From assembly GCA_002309655.1 (NCBI GenBank), contig DBXM01000021.1, positions 1 through 19,879 on the forward strand: a DNA stretch of 19,879 bases, written 5' to 3'. The DNA comes from Mageeibacillus sp. UBA1212 (GTDB lineage: Bacteria > Bacillota > Clostridia > UBA1212). A program made the position numbers and the translations under genes. The notes beneath the pieces were generated by a model that saw nothing but the letters and a program-made list of their open reading frames with translations, made no database searches and was not told the DNA's origin. Positions 1 to 7,749 of this stretch are shown here, one piece after another. The first letter of the stretch is position 1. Each line of letters opens with the position of its first letter.

Positions 1-40
1 GTACCAACAACAACTTGACACGGTCAAAATTCCCAAACGC

Positions 41-69
41 TTGATAATTCGAAGAATTCCTTGTATAAT
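41..69 (+). promoter_or_regulatory. Sigma-A-type promoter for the VTC/DUF4956 operon
   Basis: TTGATA at 41-46 and TATAAT at 64-69 are separated by exactly 17 bp. The expected transcription start is near 76. That leaves almost no leader before the GTG at 78 but a normal leader before the TTG at 108, which supports the later start codon for the VTC gene. Confidence 0.8.
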
Positions 70-92
70 GCGGCTATGTGACAGAGCCGGAC

Positions 93-99
93 AAGGAGG
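93..99 (+). promoter_or_regulatory. Ribosome binding site that decides the VTC gene start
   Basis: AAGGAGG lies 8 nt before TTG 108-110. The upstream in-frame GTG at 78 has no Shine-Dalgarno sequence and lies almost at the predicted transcription start, so TTG 108 is the preferred start. Confidence 0.75.
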
Positions 100-107
100 T
101 GTGCTTT

Positions 108-1001
108 TTGTTCAAGGACAATTTCAGCCGTTACGAGTTCAAGTTTCCGATGACATACCGGGACATAGACAGCTTGATCGGTGAGCTTCTCGAATACGTC
201 GAACCGGACGAGCACGTCGGGCCGTCGGGAATTTATACGATAAGCAGCCTGTATATGGACAACGACCGCCTCCAGTGCTACTACGAGACGATCAACAACG
301 ACTATTTTCGCCAGAAGGTCAGGCTGAGGGTGTACGGCGCGCACAACGGTCCGGACTCGCAGTCGTTTCTCGAGGTCAAGTCGAAGATTGACGGCCTTGT
401 CGTCAAGCGCAGGATCAAAATGAGGCTTGCCGACGCGATGGATTTTTGCGACAAATGTGTCACAAAAGGGTACGATTTTGACGCGGGGCAGTTTAAAAGC
501 ACGAATCCGCAGATTTTGGAAGAGGTCAGGCGCGTCATTGTGTCGAAGGAGCTTCACTTTGTGAACTGCGTCAGCTACGACAGAATTCCGTACTTCTGCT
601 CGGCCGACCCGGACCTCAGAATCACGTTCGACTGCAACATCAGAACGCGCGGCGACGACCTCGACCTCACGCACGGAACGTACGGCGAGCGCAGAATTCC
701 CGAAGAGGTCGCGGTTCTCGAAGTCAAGACGTCGAAGGACATTCCCTACTGGCTCGTGAAGATTCTCGGCACGTACGGGTACAGGAATCAGACGTTTTCG
801 AAATACTGCTCTCACTTCGCGCCGCAAAATGTGATGCTTTCGGACGCGGCAAGCGGGAACATTCATGCGGCAGGCGGGAACAGCCCCGCGGCAGGCAACG
901 GAAAAACAGGCAATAACGGGGAAATACCTGACAATAATACCGTTTCGGACAAGAAAGGGGAATACAAATATGTTTCAAGAGTTCTGGACCTCACTTACTG
1001 A
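108..1001 (+). CDS. VTC-domain polyphosphate polymerase-like protein
   Basis: Protein of about 297 aa with the layout of the VTC (vacuolar transporter chaperone) domain, whose eukaryotic Vtc4 member makes polyphosphate from ATP inside a basic tunnel. Visible conserved blocks are RYEFKF near the N-terminus, YTISSLYMD, RQKVRLRVYG, FLEVKSKIDGLVVKRR and, towards the end of the domain, VAVLEVKTSKDIPYWL. They supply the alternating Arg/Lys and Glu residues expected of the tunnel fold. No signal peptide or membrane segment is seen, so it should be cytosolic and probably works at the membrane with its partner. The last ~50 residues are a Gly/Asn-rich tail that overlaps the next gene by 32 nt, suggesting translational coupling. 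The start is TTG 108, chosen from the RBS at 93-99; GTG 78 is the alternative. Family assignment is firm, but polyphosphate synthesis by bacterial members is inferred from the family. Confidence 0.87.
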   Translation: MFKDNFSRYEFKFPMTYRDIDSLIGELLEYVEPDEHVGPSGIYTISSLYMDNDRLQCYYETINNDYFRQKVRLRVYGAHNGPDSQSFLEVKSKIDGLVVKRRIKMRLADAMDFCDKCVTKGYDFDAGQFKSTNPQILEEVRRVIVSKELHFVNCVSYDRIPYFCSADPDLRITFDCNIRTRGDDLDLTHGTYGERRIPEEVAVLEVKTSKDIPYWLVKILGTYGYRNQTFSKYCSHFAPQNVMLSDAASGNIHAAGGNSPAAGNGKTGNNGEIPDNNTVSDKKGEYKYVSRVLDLTY

Positions 1002-1668
1002 AGTCAACGCGGGAATCAACCTGCTTCAGGTGGGCGCCTCGATAGCCGTTGCCGTGGTTTTGGGCGTGATAGTCTATTTTGCGCACAAATTCACGACTGA
1101 CGAGTTTGTTTACGACAAGGATTTCGGGCTTGTACTTCTTTTTGTGCCGGCGACCGTCGCGCTCCTGATCTCGATAACGAGCACGAGCATTTCGAGGGCG
1201 CTCAGCATCGCGGGCGTTCTGGCGATCATCAGGTACAGAAGCACGCTCACACGGCCGAGGGACCTGGTCTACATTTTCTTCAGCGTCGCGGTCGGATTCG
1301 CGGCAGGCGTCAAAATGTACCTCGGAGCGCTAATTTTCGTGGTTATCGGCGTGGTCGTCGCAATCCTTTTCGCGCTCTTTACAGCCGAAAAGACCAAAAA
1401 CATCAAGAAAACGCTCAAAATCGCTGTGCCGGAGAGCATCGACTACGCAGGTCTTTTCGACGGGGTGCTGGCCAAGTACACGAATTCGCACAGACTTGTC
1501 GCGGTCAGAATCATCAGCGGCGGCACGGTGACCGAGCTTACGTACGCGATCAAAATGAAGGACACCAAGGACACCAAGGCCTTCCTCGACGAGCTGCGGA
1601 CGCTGAACGCCAACTTCAAGCTGGCGCTGCAGGAATACACGCCTGTGGACATGCTTCTAAAGCAGTGA
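970..1668 (+). CDS. DUF4956 family membrane protein
   Basis: About 232 aa from ATG 970, preceded by an AAGAAAGGGG Shine-Dalgarno tract. The upstream in-frame starts lie inside the VTC gene and lack one. Hydrophobic segments cover roughly residues 15-38, 53-75 and 95-140. The hallmark block SIAGVLAIIRYRS followed by PRDLVYIFFSVAVGFAAG is typical of DUF4956 proteins. The C-terminal ~90 residues are soluble, with a mixed alpha/beta look. DUF4956 proteins are commonly encoded beside VTC-domain proteins. The 32-nt overlap here fits a functional pair, perhaps a membrane partner for polyphosphate synthesis or translocation, but that role is inference because the domain has no established activity. 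Confidence 0.87.
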   Translation: MFQEFWTSLTEVNAGINLLQVGASIAVAVVLGVIVYFAHKFTTDEFVYDKDFGLVLLFVPATVALLISITSTSISRALSIAGVLAIIRYRSTLTRPRDLVYIFFSVAVGFAAGVKMYLGALIFVVIGVVVAILFALFTAEKTKNIKKTLKIAVPESIDYAGLFDGVLAKYTNSHRLVAVRIISGGTVTELTYAIKMKDTKDTKAFLDELRTLNANFKLALQEYTPVDMLLKQ

Positions 1669-1709
1669 CAAAAAGCGCTGCGTGAATAATTCCAAAGGGA
1701 ATACGGAAA

Positions 1710-1751
1710 GGGCGGCCCGCCTCAAGCAAGAAAGCGGGCCGCCCGTTTTTT
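1710..1751 (+). terminator. Rho-independent terminator of the VTC/DUF4956 operon
   Basis: A perfect 11-bp stem (GGGCGGCCCGC at 1710-1720 with GCGGGCCGCCC at 1734-1744), 13-nt loop, then GTTTTTT. It sits between two convergent genes. The short T run on the opposite strand makes it at best a weak terminator for the - strand gene. Confidence 0.92.
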
Positions 1752-1794
1752 GCAATACAGGCATATTGCGCGCAACAGGGCTTTTTCCAAAGCG

Positions 1795-3348
1795 TCAGCT
1801 GTTACGACCTTTCGCGCGGGATTTTAATGAACAAATAAACAGTCCCGCTGCCAGCAACAGAACGGTGATGTAGGAAAAAACAACCGGAGCCGAATCTCCG
1901 GTATCGGGGACGGAGACAACCGGGTTTTCGACAACAGTATTGAGATTGTTGAGCTCAAACCTTGCGTGAGAAATGATTGTCTCATTCAGCTTGTCTATAA
2001 ACTCCGTGCTGTTGATCCGCCATCCGTTCTCTGTTTTAAGATATTGAATCGTCGTCGTTAAAGGATCCAACTCTTTTACCTCGTATCCCATAACCACGAA
2101 GGGTCTGAATTCGTAGATTACTTCCGCGTGAGTGTCATCGGTTGTTTTAATTGTAATCTTATCATCCGGGACATTCTTTAGCCCGTATTGAGCGCTTACC
2201 GTCATGATATCATATGTCACGACTGCCTCAGGATAAAGGAAATACAGTTTTTCGGGGTCGAGACCGCTCATGAAGGTCAAATATCTGCCTTCGTTTATGA
2301 ATACGCGCCTGTCGGTGTAGCAAAAATCAAGAATATGAGAAGTTGTCTCTTCCGTGCAGAAGTTGTTTGCATAGTTTTTCCAGACGCCGATATCCGCCAG
2401 ATTTCCCTCGAATATGTTGTATGAAAAATCGGAATATACAGTTCTCTCGACAACCGTGCCGCCGTCAGCACCGGTAGTGGTGTTTTCACGGTAAGTATAT
2501 ATTTTATTTTGGCCAAGTTCGTTGCCGCGACCGTATGTGCAAAGTCTGTTGTATGCGTTGAGTTTAATCATTGAATCCAGATCGCAAACAGCCGCAATAA
2601 TGCTTTCTCTCACAAAGGATTCGGTTAGTTCTCCGTCAGAAGGGACGTTCTTGTCGGCTCTGAAAATCATGTTGGAAAAGTCTGCGCCTTCAATTTTCCA
2701 TTTGCCTGAACTGTTGCCGAGATAAAATATGACTTCGGTATTTACGCGGGCGTTTTCCGGATTTCCGTCAAAGTATTGATTGTAATTTCTGTGAACCGGA
2801 ACTGAAACAACCGCATGGCCCGCAGCGTTCTCCAAAATCTTCAATCCGTCAATTTCAGCGGGTTCAAACCAGGTATAAGGTCTGTCTCCGTCTTCGAAAC
2901 TGAATGTATTACCGGATCTGTAAAAACCGTAAAACCAAATACCGTTTTCCTGATAATACAAATCGAAAAAGGTTTTGCTGTTCTCGATAATTGACCCGGC
3001 AATTTTGTCAGTAAACGTATCGGTTATCAACTGTTTTACGCTTACAGGGTCGTAACCGTCTTTTACCTTGAAAAAGGAGTGATACGGGTACTGCTCCGGC
3101 TTATTTACGGGACGTATTCTGTCCGACGTATCTATATTGTCCAAAAAGAAATCCTTGGACGCGCCGCCCTCGTACCATTGAAAGCCCATGCCCATATTTG
3201 TTCTTAATTCGACAGCAGTCTGTATAAGGGCAACCGCCTCATCTTTTTCCAGGATATCTCCCGAGGCGTTGGCGGAAATCAGATTTGACGGCAAGACCGT
3301 AATGAGTATTGCAACCGTCACCAGGATAAAAGGCACCAATCGTTTCAT
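1795..3348 (-). CDS. Secreted protein with sortase-like C-terminal anchor, function unknown
   Basis: Not recognised. From ATG 3348 (517 aa) it starts MKRLVPFILV and continues into a ~20-residue hydrophobic stretch ending near NASG, a conventional signal peptide. AAGGAG about 11 nt upstream favours this start over the ATG 30 nt earlier. The body (~450 residues) is hydrophilic, rich in Tyr/Phe/Asp/Asn, with no motif I can name. The C-terminus reads VPDTGD, a hydrophobic segment, then a basic tail (KSRAKGRNS). This matches the three-part layout of LPXTG-type sorting signals, with a PxTGD variant common in Clostridia, so the protein is probably wall-anchored. No sortase gene is present in the window. 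Base composition is clearly more AT-rich than the flanking genes, which may mean horizontal origin. It converges on the DUF4956 gene. Confidence 0.72.
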   Translation of the reverse strand: MKRLVPFILVTVAILITVLPSNLISANASGDILEKDEAVALIQTAVELRTNMGMGFQWYEGGASKDFFLDNIDTSDRIRPVNKPEQYPYHSFFKVKDGYDPVSVKQLITDTFTDKIAGSIIENSKTFFDLYYQENGIWFYGFYRSGNTFSFEDGDRPYTWFEPAEIDGLKILENAAGHAVVSVPVHRNYNQYFDGNPENARVNTEVIFYLGNSSGKWKIEGADFSNMIFRADKNVPSDGELTESFVRESIIAAVCDLDSMIKLNAYNRLCTYGRGNELGQNKIYTYRENTTTGADGGTVVERTVYSDFSYNIFEGNLADIGVWKNYANNFCTEETTSHILDFCYTDRRVFINEGRYLTFMSGLDPEKLYFLYPEAVVTYDIMTVSAQYGLKNVPDDKITIKTTDDTHAEVIYEFRPFVVMGYEVKELDPLTTTIQYLKTENGWRINSTEFIDKLNETIISHARFELNNLNTVVENPVVSVPDTGDSAPVVFSYITVLLLAAGLFICSLKSRAKGRNS

Positions 3349-3421
3349 TAATAAGTCAACTCCTTCTAATGTAATCATTCCATTGAGGCGTTCAATGGCA
3401 AAAGGTTTATCTTGTATTTAA

Positions 3422-3441
3422 AGTATATCATATCGATATGA
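3422..3441 (-). promoter_or_regulatory. Candidate -10 and operator palindrome for the anchored protein gene
   Basis: On the - strand TATACT (3422-3427) is a plausible -10 box about 75 nt before ATG 3348. Directly upstream lies a 14-bp perfect palindrome, TCATATCGATATGA (3428-3441), which would fall inside the -10/-35 spacer. No good -35 box is visible at 17-18 bp, so the promoter may depend on an activator. Moderate to low confidence. Confidence 0.4.
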
Positions 3442-3576
3442 AAAAAAAGAGTGAAATAGTGCAAAAATCTGATGAGGGGTATCCGCACACGTTCGTCCTC
3501 CGTGCCGGAGAAAACCAAAACAAGGCGGCTTGAGGAAATACGAACCCCGCAATCATATAAGTTGTGGATGCAAAGG

Positions 3577-3605
3577 TTGAAATCGTGCCGCCGATATAGT
3601 ACAAT
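3577..3605 (+). promoter_or_regulatory. Sigma-A-type promoter for the GT-C-like gene
   Basis: TTGAAA at 3577-3582 and TACAAT at 3600-3605 with a 17-bp spacer. The predicted transcription start near 3612 is about 55 nt before the ATG at 3666. Confidence 0.6.
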
Positions 3606-3665
3606 TCCGCCGTAAGGGTAACAACTCACGAAAGCTTGCGACATATTAAAAAGGGGACCGCCTCG

Positions 3666-5525
3666 ATGCTGAGCATTTGCGCTTATTTTACGGTAATAAT
3701 ACTGATCGCGGCGGCGCTGGCGGCGGCGGAGCATGTGCGGATCGCGCACACCCTGCTTCCCGCTGTTTGCTACACAGGGCTCACCGCCTCCGCGCTCCTC
3801 GTTCTCGGACTCGCGCGGCTCGTTCCGTACGTTTTCGCGGCTTCGGGAGTCGCGGCGGCGGCCGTTCTCGCGGTGGTGCTCGTTCGCGACAGGAAGGCGG
3901 CGGTATACGTTCTGACGACCGAGCTGGCGGTTTTCGCGGCGATTGCGTTTGCGTGCGTGCTGCTGAACTACGGCCGCGTCTACGTGCTGAACGACGAATT
4001 TTCGCACTGGGGGCTCGCGGTCAGGAACATTTTCACGGTCGGGCAGCTTCCCTTCGGCAGCGAGACGAATGCGCTCTACCGCGACTATCCGCCGTTCGCG
4101 ACCGCGATCTGCTTCCTCGGGACGTGCTTCGAAAAGAATCTCAACGAGGGCGCGACGTACGTGCCGATGAATCTCGCGATGTGCGCGGCTGTAATGCCGG
4201 TCCTCTCCGCGTATATGAGGGGCTGCGCCAGAAAAGGCTGCGCGAGGCTCGGAAGAGTTTTTGTCGGCGTTCCGGTGCTGGCGCTTCTGTGCGGAATTCT
4301 CTGCTTTAAGCTGTCTGCGTTTACGGTCATTTCGGTCGACACGCTGATGGGGCTGCTGGCGTTTTACGTTGTCGCGGAGGTGCTGGCGGGAAAGGGGTTC
4401 GGCAGGATCGTTCACAGCGCGGTCGCGGCATCATGTCTCGTTTTGACAAAAAATACCGGCATTGCGTTCGCGTGCTTCGCGGCGGCGGTGCTGCTGGCGG
4501 TAGTTATCGCCAACGGAATCAAAAAGAAGGACGCGAAGGGCATTTTGAAGAGACTTTGCGCCGTTGTGATTCCGGTCGTGGCCGGCTCTGCCGCGGCAAA
4601 GGCGCTCTGGTCGCTTGTTTTGACGGTGAGCGGCGCGTACGATTCGTCCGGGAATCCTGCCAAGGTGCTCGGGGAGGTCATCGTTGGCGGTCTTTCTGAC
4701 GTCAGGAAAGAGACTGCGCGAGCGTTTTTCAGGGCCTGGGTCGAGCCGCGGTTTTCCGTGGGGCTTCCGCTTGTAGCGGTCGTCGCGGTTCTGATTATTG
4801 TCGAGGTGCTGACGGTTCTTCTTCTCGTAAAGCTTAGAAGCCGCAACACGGCCGTGACGGTTGCCTCCTACATAGCGGTCACGGTATGCTTTTTCCTGTA
4901 TATGTTCGGTGTACTGGTGGGTTACTGGGCAAAGTTTTCGGACTACGAGGCGACGACGGTGGCGTCGTTCGAGAGGTACGTCGGCACGTACCTGACCTTC
5001 TGGCTCTGCCTGATCCTGATGACGCTGATCTCGGTCGTACTCCCGCTGCTCATTAGAAAAATCAGCCTCGCGAGGGGCTCGCAAAGAACAAAAATTATGA
5101 TCGCGACGGCTGCGACATGTCTCGCGGTCACTGCGTCGGCGATCTTTTTCGGGGCGTTCTACCCGTACCGCGCGCGGGCGTCCGTCATTGAGCGGAAACA
5201 GTTCTCCGTCGGCGAGGGGCTTGCCGAAAAGTGCGAGGCAATGAACATCGGAAGGGGCGAAAAGATTCTTCTGTTTTCCTCCTCATACACCAACAAATTG
5301 AGGCTCGCCGCCAACTACAACGCGGCGCCGTACACGGTCACGGGCGGCGAAAACTGGCTCGAAATCATCGAAAACGGCGAGTGTGATTTTGTCTATTTTT
5401 CGGATGTTTCCGACGCTGAGCAGGTGGCGCTCGCGGCCGGGTATCTGGACCTTGGCGGCCAACCGGGATCCGCGATTGAAGCGGGAAATATCTACCGGAT
5501 AAAAAGCGGCTCTAAAACGGATTGA
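3666..5525 (+). CDS. Polytopic membrane protein, GT-C glycosyltransferase-like
   Basis: About 619 aa from ATG 3666, with AAGGGG at 3651-3656 nine nt upstream; the longer TTG start at 3636 has no such support. Roughly 10-12 hydrophobic helices run through the first ~520 residues. After about four helices comes an exposed loop with NDEFSHWGLAVRN followed by YRDYPPFATAI. An acidic-His signature in the first large extracytoplasmic loop and a nearby YPP are features of GT-C fold enzymes, which move sugars from lipid-phosphate donors (GT39 or oligosaccharyl-transferase-like). The last ~100 residues form a soluble, probably external domain. Acceptor and donor cannot be read from sequence. It has its own promoter and lies 108 nt before a surface carbohydrate esterase gene, so a role in cell-envelope glycan assembly is plausible. 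Confidence 0.65.
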   Translation: MLSICAYFTVIILIAAALAAAEHVRIAHTLLPAVCYTGLTASALLVLGLARLVPYVFAASGVAAAAVLAVVLVRDRKAAVYVLTTELAVFAAIAFACVLLNYGRVYVLNDEFSHWGLAVRNIFTVGQLPFGSETNALYRDYPPFATAICFLGTCFEKNLNEGATYVPMNLAMCAAVMPVLSAYMRGCARKGCARLGRVFVGVPVLALLCGILCFKLSAFTVISVDTLMGLLAFYVVAEVLAGKGFGRIVHSAVAASCLVLTKNTGIAFACFAAAVLLAVVIANGIKKKDAKGILKRLCAVVIPVVAGSAAAKALWSLVLTVSGAYDSSGNPAKVLGEVIVGGLSDVRKETARAFFRAWVEPRFSVGLPLVAVVAVLIIVEVLTVLLLVKLRSRNTAVTVASYIAVTVCFFLYMFGVLVGYWAKFSDYEATTVASFERYVGTYLTFWLCLILMTLISVVLPLLIRKISLARGSQRTKIMIATAATCLAVTASAIFFGAFYPYRARASVIERKQFSVGEGLAEKCEAMNIGRGEKILLFSSSYTNKLRLAANYNAAPYTVTGGENWLEIIENGECDFVYFSDVSDAEQVALAAGYLDLGGQPGSAIEAGNIYRIKSGSKTD

Positions 5526-5576
5526 TACGTTCCGGTTTTGTTTTTGTCTGCCGGAGACGAATGACTTTTTGCATGC

Positions 5577-5595
5577 CCGCGCGGCGCGGCTTTTT
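5577..5595 (+). terminator. Weak terminator or attenuator between the GT-C-like and esterase genes
   Basis: A short GC-only stem (CCGCG at 5577-5581 with CGCGG at 5585-5589, 3-nt loop) is followed by CTTTTT. The stem is only 5 bp, so partial read-through into the esterase gene is likely. Confidence 0.38.
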
Positions 5596-5633
5596 GAGGG
5601 CGTTTTCGCGGGAATTCCACAAGGAGATTTACT

Positions 5634-7577
5634 ATGAAAAAAATGACAAGAACGGTGTTCGCGGCCGTTGCGCTGCTGCTGACCGTCGCCTTGACGTTCG
5701 GCTGCCTTTCGTCGTGCGTGAAGCACGGACAGAACCCGGTGCCGACCGAAAAGCCTTCGGAAACGGAAAACGCGGCGGAAACGGACGTTCCCGGCGAGAC
5801 CGGAGCGGTCGAAGATCCGACTGAGGCGGCGACGGAACCGCCGGCTGAAGAACCTACTGAGGCGCCGACGGACGAGCCTACTTTAGAGCCGACTGTTGAG
5901 CCGACTCCTGAGCCCACTTTGGAGCCTACGCCTGAGCCGACACCCGAACCTACCCCGGCGCCTACGGACACACCCGAGCCTACCGCGACGCCCACTTCAG
6001 CGCCGACGGATACGCCTACTCCGACGCTTACGCCCACTCCGACCCCCACGCCCACTCCGACGCCTACTCCGACCCCCGAGCCCACCGCGGCCCCGGTTGA
6101 ATTCACGGTCGCGAAGGTGTTCTCGAACAACATGGTCGTCCAGCGTGGCGAACCTGTGAAGGTCTGGGGCTTCGCGCCCGCTTCTTCCAACGGCGGAACG
6201 ATTCACGGCGAGTTCATGGGCGAGACCGCGACGACAACTGTTGAAAACGGAACGTGGACGCTGGTTTTCGACAAGCTTTTCAGCGCGAACGCACAGATGG
6301 GCAACAACATCCGCATCTACAGCGACGCCGCGGAGGTGGTTCTCTCCGACGTCCTGATCGGCGACGTGTACATGGTCATCGGACAGTCGAACGTTGCCTA
6401 TTCCATGAACGAGCACTGGGCGGCCATTCCCGCCTCGGACACCGACAGATGCTCGAGGTCCGCCAGCCTCGACTACCCGATCAGAATCAACTACAACACC
6501 CAGAACACCGCCAACGGAAGCTTCAAGAGGGGCTCCGCCGACAAGGTCACCGACATCAGCCGCAAAAACAGTTGGCGCATCGCGACAAAGTCCTACGTCA
6601 CCAGCTTTTCGGCGATCGGCTACCTTTTTGCGTGGAATTACGCGCGAATGACCGGCAGCCAGGTTCCGATCGGCCTTATCGAATTTGACGGCAACGGCCA
6701 GCCGCTCGGAGCGTTCGTGCCCAACGAGATCGCGGAGCGCTTCCACACCGACAGCTGGAACTCGGCGAAGGGCTACTACGTCACCACCGGCGTCAACGCG
6801 AACTGGGGCCGCTTCATCTACAACGAGTACATGGCGGCGTTCGAGAAAATGCCTGTCGCGGGAATCCTCTGGTACCAGGGCGAGAGCGACTACGCCGACA
6901 ACGAACGCAACCGCTACGCCGACGTCTTCACCGCCTACGTCGAGTACATGCGCGGCACCCACAACACGGTCAACAGGAACTTCCCGGTGTACTTCATCGA
7001 ATTCCCTTCAATGTACACCAAGCCGTCGACCTACACGGGCACGTGGGCGTACATGGAGACCGGCAGGATCCGCGGCGCCATGGGCAACATGGTCATGATG
7101 TCCGAAAATCTCTACCAGGTCCAGTCGAGCGACGTCTGGAACGACAGAACGTACTGGAACAGCCTCCACCCGAACTGCAAGTACGAACAGGCCCTGCGCG
7201 CGGCGAAGATCGCCTGCGCGGTGAACGGTGAAGGCGGCATCGCGATGAGTGAGGCTTCCGGCCCGATCATCGAGTCCGTGACCTACTCGGACGACTACAA
7301 GACGGTGACGATCAAATACAAGAACGTCGGCGACGGTCTCACGACTGCTGACGGCGGCACGACCGTGAAGGGCTACAGCGCGCTCGCCAACAAGAACACC
7401 GTAGGCGCAACGCTGACCGGCACCATCACCGGCAAGGACACGGTTGTTGTTACGTCCGTGAACGCGCTCCACGGCATCGCCTACAACGTGGTCACGACGT
7501 ATTATTACGGGCAGGAGGTCAGCCTCTGCAACTCCGCGGGAATTCCCGCCGGCGCGTTCATGCTGTGGAGGGGATGA
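5634..7577 (+). CDS. Lipoprotein sialate O-acetylesterase-like SGNH hydrolase with Pro/Thr stalk
   Basis: 647 aa; AAGGAG at 5621-5626 is 7 nt before the ATG. The N-terminus is a signal peptide with lipobox LSSC (Cys28), so it should be lipid-anchored outside the cell. Residues ~35-155 are a Pro/Thr/Glu stalk. From ~157 the sequence follows the sialate O-acetylesterase family: FSNNMVVQRGEPVKVWGFA, then LIGDVYMVIGQSN with nucleophile Ser252, then GILWYQGESD (410-419), then HP with His512, and a beta-rich C-terminal domain. These enzymes remove acetyl groups from sialic acids or plant polysaccharides. The residues just before His512 are N-S-L where family members usually have an Asp, so the acid of the triad may be missing or replaced. 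Family placement is firm; the substrate is unknown. Confidence 0.85.
   Translation: MKKMTRTVFAAVALLLTVALTFGCLSSCVKHGQNPVPTEKPSETENAAETDVPGETGAVEDPTEAATEPPAEEPTEAPTDEPTLEPTVEPTPEPTLEPTPEPTPEPTPAPTDTPEPTATPTSAPTDTPTPTLTPTPTPTPTPTPTPTPEPTAAPVEFTVAKVFSNNMVVQRGEPVKVWGFAPASSNGGTIHGEFMGETATTTVENGTWTLVFDKLFSANAQMGNNIRIYSDAAEVVLSDVLIGDVYMVIGQSNVAYSMNEHWAAIPASDTDRCSRSASLDYPIRINYNTQNTANGSFKRGSADKVTDISRKNSWRIATKSYVTSFSAIGYLFAWNYARMTGSQVPIGLIEFDGNGQPLGAFVPNEIAERFHTDSWNSAKGYYVTTGVNANWGRFIYNEYMAAFEKMPVAGILWYQGESDYADNERNRYADVFTAYVEYMRGTHNTVNRNFPVYFIEFPSMYTKPSTYTGTWAYMETGRIRGAMGNMVMMSENLYQVQSSDVWNDRTYWNSLHPNCKYEQALRAAKIACAVNGEGGIAMSEASGPIIESVTYSDDYKTVTIKYKNVGDGLTTADGGTTVKGYSALANKNTVGATLTGTITGKDTVVVTSVNALHGIAYNVVTTYYYGQEVSLCNSAGIPAGAFMLWRG
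5790..6099 (+). repeat. Degenerate tandem repeats encoding the Pro/Thr stalk
   Basis: A run of short codon repeats reading mostly Pro-Thr with Glu, Leu, Ala or Asp interspersed (EPTPEPT, TPTPTPT types). The last part (about 6010-6080) is nearly pure CCC/CCG-ACT/ACG alternation. It lies between the lipobox and the catalytic domain and acts as an extended spacer through the wall. Such repeats tend to change length by slippage. Confidence 0.75.
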
Positions 7578-7617
7578 TTTTTCAGGTGTGCGGGACGCGA
7601 TTGCGTGCGGTTGCTTA

Positions 7618-7641
7618 CTGCGGCGCGCCACGCGCCGGCAG
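7618..7641 (+). other. Hairpin downstream of the esterase gene
   Basis: CTGCGGCGCG and CGCGCCGGCAG can pair around a CCA loop as a ~10-bp stem with one bulged base. No T run follows, so it is more likely an mRNA 3' end stabiliser or a precursor to the terminator at 7657 than a terminator itself. Confidence 0.45.
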
Positions 7642-7656
7642 ATTTAACCGTTAATG

Positions 7657-7695
7657 AAACCGCCCGCGGTCCGGCAGGACAGCGGGCGGTTTTTT
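7657..7695 (+). terminator. Rho-independent terminator of the esterase gene
   Basis: An 11-bp stem (AAACCGCCCGC at 7657-7667 with GCGGGCGGTTT at 7682-7692) with 14-nt loop and a T6 run at 7690-7695. It lies 80 nt after the esterase stop and faces the convergent solute-binding protein gene. Confidence 0.9.
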
Positions 7696-7749
7696 GCGGT
7701 GCGCCGGCCGGCTTCCCGGACGGCGGATCCGGCGCAGAGACCGGATCAT

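Noticed and set aside
78..107. GTG 78 as the start of the VTC gene
   Set aside because: It lies about 2 nt from the predicted transcription start and has no Shine-Dalgarno; TTG 108 has AAGGAGG at the right distance.
3375..4415. Long - strand frame of 346 residues opposite the GT-C-like gene
   Set aside because: The translation is Arg/Glu/His-rich with no domain, and the + strand frame has membrane helices, promoter and RBS.
5492..6190. Long - strand open frame rich in Val-Gly repeats
   Set aside because: It is the antisense of the Pro/Thr stalk of the esterase lipoprotein. The sense frame has a lipobox, RBS and a catalytic domain, so the antisense frame is a shadow of repetitive codons.
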